Below, one piece after another: positions 59,353-64,000 of a DNA stretch of 64,000 bases. Each line of letters begins with the position of its first letter. Position 1 is the first letter of the stretch. Made by a program: the position numbers and the translations under genes. The notes beneath the pieces are model-generated. The model was given only the letters and a program-made list of their open reading frames with translations. It had not been told where the DNA came from and searched no databases. The DNA lies in assembly GCA_040387755.1 (NCBI GenBank), contig JAZKDB010000001.1, positions 558,001 through 622,000 on the forward strand, written 5' to 3'. The DNA comes from Rurimicrobium sp040387755. Its GTDB lineage: Bacteria > Bacteroidota > Bacteroidia > Chitinophagales > Chitinophagaceae.

Positions 59353-61329
59353 ATGATTAAGCGCATCATCTTTTTGTTCACTCTTTTAGTTCAGTATAAT
59401 AATACTTTAGCTCAATCTGATATTGAAGTTTTCAGGAAGAACTTACAAGCAGCAAAATCAGACTCGGCAAAACTGACTGTCTATCGACAGATGGTGAATG
59501 AGAATGAGATTCAGAATGTAGATTCTTTAATAAAAATTCTGGAGGAGGGTTATCAATATTTTAAGGGGACAAATTTTGAATACGGACGCGGACGAATTCT
59601 AGCAGGATTAGGACTAATATATTCCCGCCAAAGGATGTTGTCACTTGCAGAAGAAAAACTCAAAGAAGCATTGAACGTTTTTTCTAACCTAAAAGATAAA
59701 AACGGGATTGCGGATGTCTGCAATTTATTGGGTGTAGTTGAAGGGAGAAAAAACAATTACGTAGGCGCTATCAAGTATTTTATTCAGGCACTAAAGATAT
59801 TTGAAGAGACAAAAAACACCAAAGGTATTGTCAGTTCCTATCTTAAACTGGGTTTGGCAAATGAACTGAGTGGAAATCATCAACAAGCTATTGAATATTA
59901 TAAGAAAGGACTTTTTCTACTCAGAAATGATACTACTGATGGAGATTATGTAAATCTGCTGATTAACATGGGCACCATAAATGGTCGTCAGGGAAATTAT
60001 GATACGGCTTTTAAGTATTTCAGCAGGGCGTTGGAGTTAACAAAGTCACCAAAATTCAGTGCTTTAAGAATTTCTGTTTATACCAATCTGGGTAATATCT
60101 ACAAATTCAAAGGAGATAATACCAAGGCTGCTCTATATTATGCCGAAGGACTCCAACTTTCAGAAGTTTATAAATTGCCCGATGAAATTGCGAGGTTTAA
60201 ATTGAATATTGGCATATTGGATGTTAAGACAAATCCCCGAAAAGCTCTTGTTTTATTTCAGGAAGCATTGAAAATTGCTGATGAAACTGATGAGAAAGAT
60301 TTGAAAATAGATATTCTTGGCTCAATGGTTGGTGCTAATATCAATCTGGGAAATTATAAGGAAGCTTATGAGCTGGATGATATAAGAGAATTAATTAAAG
60401 ATACTTTATACAGTGTAGAAAAGGCTGCTGAAATCGCTAATCTGGAATCAAATTACCAGCTTGAAAAGACAAACAATGAAATTAACCAACTTAAGGTCTC
60501 TGAAGAGAAAATTTTGCGTCAGCGAAATTTTACCAGAACTGTAGCCATCCTGTTGGGAATTAGTTTTCTGACGCTTTTTTACTTTTTCTTTAAAACAATA
60601 CAGCTCAATAAGAAACTGAAACATAGGGAACTGGAACTACAAAATGCTAACCAGATAAAGGACAGACTTTTTTCAATTATTGGCCACGATTTACGAAACC
60701 CGATTTCCAGTATTACAATGGTTTTGGAATTGATAATGTCTCAAAGAATGGATGCAGAATCTGAAGAAAAGATTCTTAGTCAGCTCCACGAAGATTCTCT
60801 TACCACTTTACAGACACTTGATAATTTGCTCAAATGGGGTGTCTCCCAGATGAATGGAATTAAAGTGCAGCCTGTAGTTTTTAATGTCAGAGAAAATATG
60901 TTGCGAGAATTCAAACAACTTCAAAATATTGCTTCCCGAAAAAAAATCAGCATGATTGAGACAGTTCCTGATGACCTCACTATCTATGCCGATCCGGAGC
61001 ATTTTCGTTTTGTAACAAGAAATCTGTTGTATAATGCGATAAAGTTTACACCTAATGGCGGTACAGTTACTTTAATGGCTGAAATGAAAAGTCACAATGA
61101 AGTATTGTTTTGCGTAAAAGATAATGGGATTGGTATCAAAAAAGAAAACCAAAAGGCTCTATTTAGTCAGTTTGGTCATAGCGAGCATGGCACTGACAAT
61201 GAAAGTGGAAATGGTATTGGATTGATGCTTTGTAAACAGTTTATTAATGAAAATGGTGGTGATATATGGGTGGAGAGCGAACCCAATAAGGGTTCGGTAT
61301 TTTGCTTTACACTTAAATCTCAGATTTAG
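59353..61329 (+). CDS. TPR sensor histidine kinase
   Basis: 658 residues. Signal peptide (MIKRIIFLFTLLVQYNNTLA), about seven TPR units (about 75-350, for example GIADVCNLLGVVEGRKNNYV), a coiled coil (about 360-392), one transmembrane helix (about 395-415, VAILLGISFLTLFYFFF), then a HisKA domain with phospho-His H445 in FSIIGHDLRNPISS, and an HATPase (N box NLLYNAIKFTPNGG, G1 DNGIGI, G2 GNGIGLMLC). The TPR part faces the periplasm, so it should bind an extracytoplasmic signal. No response regulator gene is adjacent. It has the same build as the 31864 protein except for the kinase. Confidence 0.94.
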   Translation: MIKRIIFLFTLLVQYNNTLAQSDIEVFRKNLQAAKSDSAKLTVYRQMVNENEIQNVDSLIKILEEGYQYFKGTNFEYGRGRILAGLGLIYSRQRMLSLAEEKLKEALNVFSNLKDKNGIADVCNLLGVVEGRKNNYVGAIKYFIQALKIFEETKNTKGIVSSYLKLGLANELSGNHQQAIEYYKKGLFLLRNDTTDGDYVNLLINMGTINGRQGNYDTAFKYFSRALELTKSPKFSALRISVYTNLGNIYKFKGDNTKAALYYAEGLQLSEVYKLPDEIARFKLNIGILDVKTNPRKALVLFQEALKIADETDEKDLKIDILGSMVGANINLGNYKEAYELDDIRELIKDTLYSVEKAAEIANLESNYQLEKTNNEINQLKVSEEKILRQRNFTRTVAILLGISFLTLFYFFFKTIQLNKKLKHRELELQNANQIKDRLFSIIGHDLRNPISSITMVLELIMSQRMDAESEEKILSQLHEDSLTTLQTLDNLLKWGVSQMNGIKVQPVVFNVRENMLREFKQLQNIASRKKISMIETVPDDLTIYADPEHFRFVTRNLLYNAIKFTPNGGTVTLMAEMKSHNEVLFCVKDNGIGIKKENQKALFSQFGHSEHGTDNESGNGIGLMLCKQFINENGGDIWVESEPNKGSVFCFTLKSQI

Positions 61330-61440
61330 GTACTCATTGTCCAGATTGATTTTAGACAATATCCCCCTAAAATAACGCTCATTTGTTTTGCTTCGGTAAA
61401 AATATCTGGCTAATTTTAATTGTTCACAAATCAGACACCT

Positions 61441-63198
61441 ATGAAAAAAATCATTTTCTTTTTTTTTCTATTAATATTTAATGGCTCATTTGTCTATGCA
61501 CAACCTTTTTGTGCAAATGATAATCTTGAAAATTATATTTATAAAAAGAACCCACTTTATAACTTTCAGAAATCGAAGGCAGCATCTGAGTGGCAGGAGT
61601 ATAATCGGTTGATGAAGACTTCTAAAATGATTATTACCGGTCCTGATACAAGTTATGAAATTCCGGTGGTTGTGCATATCGTTCATACAGGTGGGGCAAT
61701 TGGATCGGCATTTAATCCGACAAATAGTGAAATAATTGACTTTATTGACTTTCTTAACAAAGCCTGGGAAGCGACATGGCCTACTTTTGCAGATGTCACC
61801 ACCGGAGGTACAAAAATTCCAATCAAATTTGTTTTAGCGAAACGCGACCCATATTGCAACGCTACAAATGGTATTCAAAGAGTGAATGGCTCTGTTTTAC
61901 CCGGATATTCAGTAAATGGTGTTTGTCCTTTTGGTTTCGAAGTTGGCCCCTCAGATCTTGAAATGAAGTCCATAAGTGTCTGGCCTCCGGCCGATTACTA
62001 CAATATTTGGTTGGTGAATGAAATAGAAGGAGGAGGAGCAAATGGTTATGCTCCTTGGCCATGGTATAATGAGCCAAGTCTAATAGATGGGGCAGTTATT
62101 GATGTAAAATATTCCAGGAAAATAGGAGGAGATTATTCTTATACTGTGGCTCATGAAGTTGGTCATAGTTTTGGTCTTTATCATACTTTTCAGGACGGGT
62201 GCGATGGAAGCTCTTCTTGCTTAACAGTAGGGGATGAACTATGTGACACAGAACCACATAGTTTTAGCGGTGCATTTGAATGCCCGACAGGATTCACTAA
62301 CTCTTGCACTGGCACCTTGTATAATGGGGTAGAGTATAATTTTATGAATTATACTAATTGTCCCACTCGTTTTACAGGTGATCAAAGGAAAAGAATTTTA
62401 TATACTCTTCGTAAGTACAGAAGTGGATTAATTACTTCTCTAGGTGCAAATCCTCCTGATGCTTCCTTTTCTGCTCCTGTGTCGGCTTGTAAACCAGCTA
62501 TTATTAACACTGGCTCTATTACAAACATTGGACCTTGTAAGGTTAGTTTTTCAAATCTGAATGCATTTTCGCTTGGATATTTTATGGACGCTTATACCAG
62601 TTATATTGACAGAACCTGTACTCAGGAGATTGCAATGATAAATATGGGTAAGACCTACAATTTATCCATTTCAACAATTAGTGCACCACAGGAAGTGGCC
62701 GCATGGATAGATTACAATAATGATGGTGTTTTTCAATCTTCAGAACGTATATACAGCCACTCTGGTTTGTTTATTGATGAAGTCCATTCTACCAGTATTA
62801 CAATACCTTCTACTGGTGTGATTTCAAACAAAATATTGCGGATGAGGATTAAATCAGATATTGTACCAATAGCAGATGCTTGTTCTGATGTGAGCGATGG
62901 ACAAACCGAAGACTTTAGTGTTTTGGTTTTGCCCAGTACAGAAGTGAATATTTTACAGGCAGATGTCGAAAAATTTCTTGTTTTTCCTAATCCTGCTAAT
63001 GACAAGCTTTATATTCAATCGGAGCCAGATTGTTTGCTCACATTATTTAGTGTTGATGGGCGTAAATTATGGTCAGGAGTCAATGTCGGAGAGTTGGATT
63101 TACATAATTTAAATTCCGGCGTTTACTTTCTTGAGGCAAGAAGAAATAGTGATGGCATTAAAATTGGTGTTCAGAAAGTAGTCAAATCTGCAGAATAG
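61441..63198 (+). CDS. T9SS-exported zinc metalloprotease (M43-like)
   Basis: 585 residues from ATG 61441, which opens the signal MKKIIFFFFLLIFNGSFVYAQ; the frame to 61420 is too short to matter. The peptidase domain (about 60-330) has the extended zinc motif TVAHEVGHSFGLYHTF with zinc ligands H238, H242, H248 and catalytic E239, and a Met-turn in YNFMNYTNC, the pattern of metzincins such as pappalysin (M43). A GEVED-type domain with EVAAWIDYNNDGVFQSSERI (about 410-430) follows, then the type A sorting domain (FLVFPNPANDKLYIQSE). Likely degrades extracellular proteins. Confidence 0.92.
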   Translation: MKKIIFFFFLLIFNGSFVYAQPFCANDNLENYIYKKNPLYNFQKSKAASEWQEYNRLMKTSKMIITGPDTSYEIPVVVHIVHTGGAIGSAFNPTNSEIIDFIDFLNKAWEATWPTFADVTTGGTKIPIKFVLAKRDPYCNATNGIQRVNGSVLPGYSVNGVCPFGFEVGPSDLEMKSISVWPPADYYNIWLVNEIEGGGANGYAPWPWYNEPSLIDGAVIDVKYSRKIGGDYSYTVAHEVGHSFGLYHTFQDGCDGSSSCLTVGDELCDTEPHSFSGAFECPTGFTNSCTGTLYNGVEYNFMNYTNCPTRFTGDQRKRILYTLRKYRSGLITSLGANPPDASFSAPVSACKPAIINTGSITNIGPCKVSFSNLNAFSLGYFMDAYTSYIDRTCTQEIAMINMGKTYNLSISTISAPQEVAAWIDYNNDGVFQSSERIYSHSGLFIDEVHSTSITIPSTGVISNKILRMRIKSDIVPIADACSDVSDGQTEDFSVLVLPSTEVNILQADVEKFLVFPNPANDKLYIQSEPDCLLTLFSVDGRKLWSGVNVGELDLHNLNSGVYFLEARRNSDGIKIGVQKVVKSAE

Positions 63199-63309
63199 AA
63201 GTACTTTTTATTTAAAATAGTCCTTCGGTTTTCTGGTATAATTGGCGTTATTGTTGCAAATAGAATTGAATATTGAAATCATGAAATCATAGAATATTCT
63301 GCTAATTCA

Positions 63310-63340
63310 CACATTATCAAATTATCAAATTGTCAAAATG
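63310..63340. repeat. Short tandem ATTATCAA-type repeat
   Basis: ATTATCAA, ATTATCAA and ATTGTCAA stand in tandem between 63313 and 63337 just upstream of the promoter of the last gene. It is a common Bacteroidota intergenic pattern. Confidence 0.6.
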
Positions 63341-63361
63341 GGCGATAATTCGCTACTTTTG
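63330..63361 (+). promoter_or_regulatory. Promoter of the SWIM-domain gene
   Basis: TTG at 63330-63332 and TACTTTTG at 63354-63361 are 21 bp apart. Downstream an ATTGCCTTTT/AAAAGGCAAT inverted repeat (63365-63374, 63378-63387) lies in the leader. Confidence 0.6.
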
Positions 63362-63364
63362 CAA

Positions 63365-63387
63365 ATTGCCTTTTTCGAAAAGGCAAT
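63365..63387 (+). promoter_or_regulatory. Hairpin in the leader of the SWIM-domain gene
   Basis: A 10-bp inverted repeat with a 3-nt loop lies between the promoter and the ATG at 63400; it ends 12 nt before the start codon and may hold back translation or transcription. It has no T-run and is not a classical terminator. Confidence 0.4.
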
Positions 63388-63399
63388 ATTGTAACAAAT

Positions 63400-64000
63400 A
63401 TGTCATTACCCTCACTATTAAGGTTTGTTTATAATCACGGTTCAGGTCAGGTAATCACACGTGGAAAAAAAATATTTTTCGCGCGTGGGGTTTCGTTATT
63501 AGATATTGATTACCACATTGAGCAAGTACGCTTTAGAGTGCGTAATGATGTTTACAATAATTTTTATACTGTTACTGTACAGAAGTTTTTACAACCTGAG
63601 CAGGTTTCTGTACGCTGTCAATGCCCCTACAATCTGGGAGAAATTTGTCGTCATGAGGTGGCTGCATTATTTCATCTGAATGACCTTGTATTAAGTGGTT
63701 TTTTTCAAAATACGCAGGTGCAGTATGACCAAAAGCATACTACTGTGCGTATGCGAGACATTAATCCTCCGCTGCTTCGTTTATTTAGTAATGAAACAAT
63801 TTATGATGCCGCTGTTGAGGCCGCATCAAAAAACGAATGTGAGATATTGTCGGCAAAAAGTGAAAAGGTAATTGCTAATGTGCCTGATGGAAAAGGTTCC
63901 AGAGAAGTAACTCTTTTGCAAAACGAAGACCGATATTTTGATACATCCTGCAATTGTGATGAAACGGGATTTCCGGTATGCGTACATAAATCTACCTTGT
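63400..64000 (+). CDS. SWIM zinc-finger protein, probable SNF2-type helicase, N-terminal part
   Basis: The first 200 residues; the frame runs out of the window. Start ATG 63400 (MSLPSLLRFVYNHGSGQVITR). A SWIM zinc finger is at C73-Q-C75...C83-R-H85 (VRCQCPYNLGEICRHEVAAL), and a second, similar one is at C184-N-C186...C194-V-H196 (DTSCNCDETGFPVCVHKSTL). SWIM domains bind DNA or protein and in Bacteroidota commonly precede a SNF2 ATPase. The ATPase part is expected downstream but not visible, so the helicase call is inferred. Promoter at 63330-63361. Confidence 0.65.
   Translation, partial: MSLPSLLRFVYNHGSGQVITRGKKIFFARGVSLLDIDYHIEQVRFRVRNDVYNNFYTVTVQKFLQPEQVSVRCQCPYNLGEICRHEVAALFHLNDLVLSGFFQNTQVQYDQKHTTVRMRDINPPLLRLFSNETIYDAAVEAASKNECEILSAKSEKVIANVPDGKGSREVTLLQNEDRYFDTSCNCDETGFPVCVHKSTL

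Noticed and set aside
1..64000. CRISPR array, prophage or insertion sequence
   Set aside because: No regularly spaced repeats, terminal inverted repeats, integrase, transposase or phage genes were seen in the window.

Overview
The window is a stretch of ordinary chromosome from a member of the Bacteroidota, probably a Chitinophagia- or Sphingobacteriia-like lineage. The evidence is five secreted proteins with type IX secretion (T9SS) type A C-terminal sorting domains, GldM-like domains, many Bacteroidota-specific DUF families (DUF3078, DUF4294, DUF4295, BT_3928-type DoxX), AT-rich DNA, and promoters of the Bacteroidota type (TTTG, about 20 bp, TAnnTTTG). I see no insertion sequence, prophage, integrase, CRISPR array or rRNA operon. 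One tRNA and one SRP RNA are present.

Layout. 1-9.6 kb: the end of a DUF3078 gene, scpA-fmt, a response regulator with a degenerate sigma-54-activator ATPase next to a very large hybrid kinase, then DinB, Crp/Fnr, GldM-C-like and DUF983 genes on the minus strand. 9.6-13.8 kb: minus-strand hydrolase, 3-hydroxybutyrate dehydrogenase, glycosyltransferase and release factor 3. 14-25.6 kb: a T9SS beta-helix protein, small hypothetical and lipoprotein genes including a frameshifted gene remnant, an L,D-transpeptidase, the rpmB-rpmG-DUF4295 ribosomal operon, a YiiX-like peptidase, queG with a YigZ protein, and a double OmpA protein. 25.6-33.7 kb: RluA synthase, DoxX-thioredoxin, pyruvate dehydrogenase E2, a LuxE-like protein and a TPR protein with a histidine-rich membrane end.

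33.7-41.8 kb: a T9SS SBBP-repeat protein, SRP RNA, an outer-membrane barrel, a second L,D-transpeptidase, ExbD, a second DUF983, biotin carboxylase and MtaB. 41.8-50.5 kb: two divergent giant T9SS cargo genes (repeat-rich adhesin-like protein and extracellular nuclease). 50.5-59.2 kb: RDD, GNAT, fusA, FKBP, DUF1343 muramidase-like, GGGP synthase, MscL, DUF4294, TatD and tRNA-Ser(GGA). 59.2-64 kb: a TPR histidine kinase, a T9SS metalloprotease and the start of a SWIM/SNF2-type protein.

Most genes are housekeeping or envelope genes, closely packed, often with convergent stops that touch or overlap by up to 4 nt and share bidirectional hairpin terminators. The most unusual items are the response regulator lacking GAFTGA and the Walker B aspartate, the possible HNOBA-like N-terminus of its neighbouring hybrid kinase, the free-standing GldM C-terminal domain protein, the TPR protein with a histidine-rich membrane module in place of a kinase, the decayed paralogue fused behind an NlpE-like gene, the SRP RNA transcribed convergently into a neighbouring gene, and small unlisted lipoprotein and membrane ORFs. 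I did not find a coherent novel multi-gene system.
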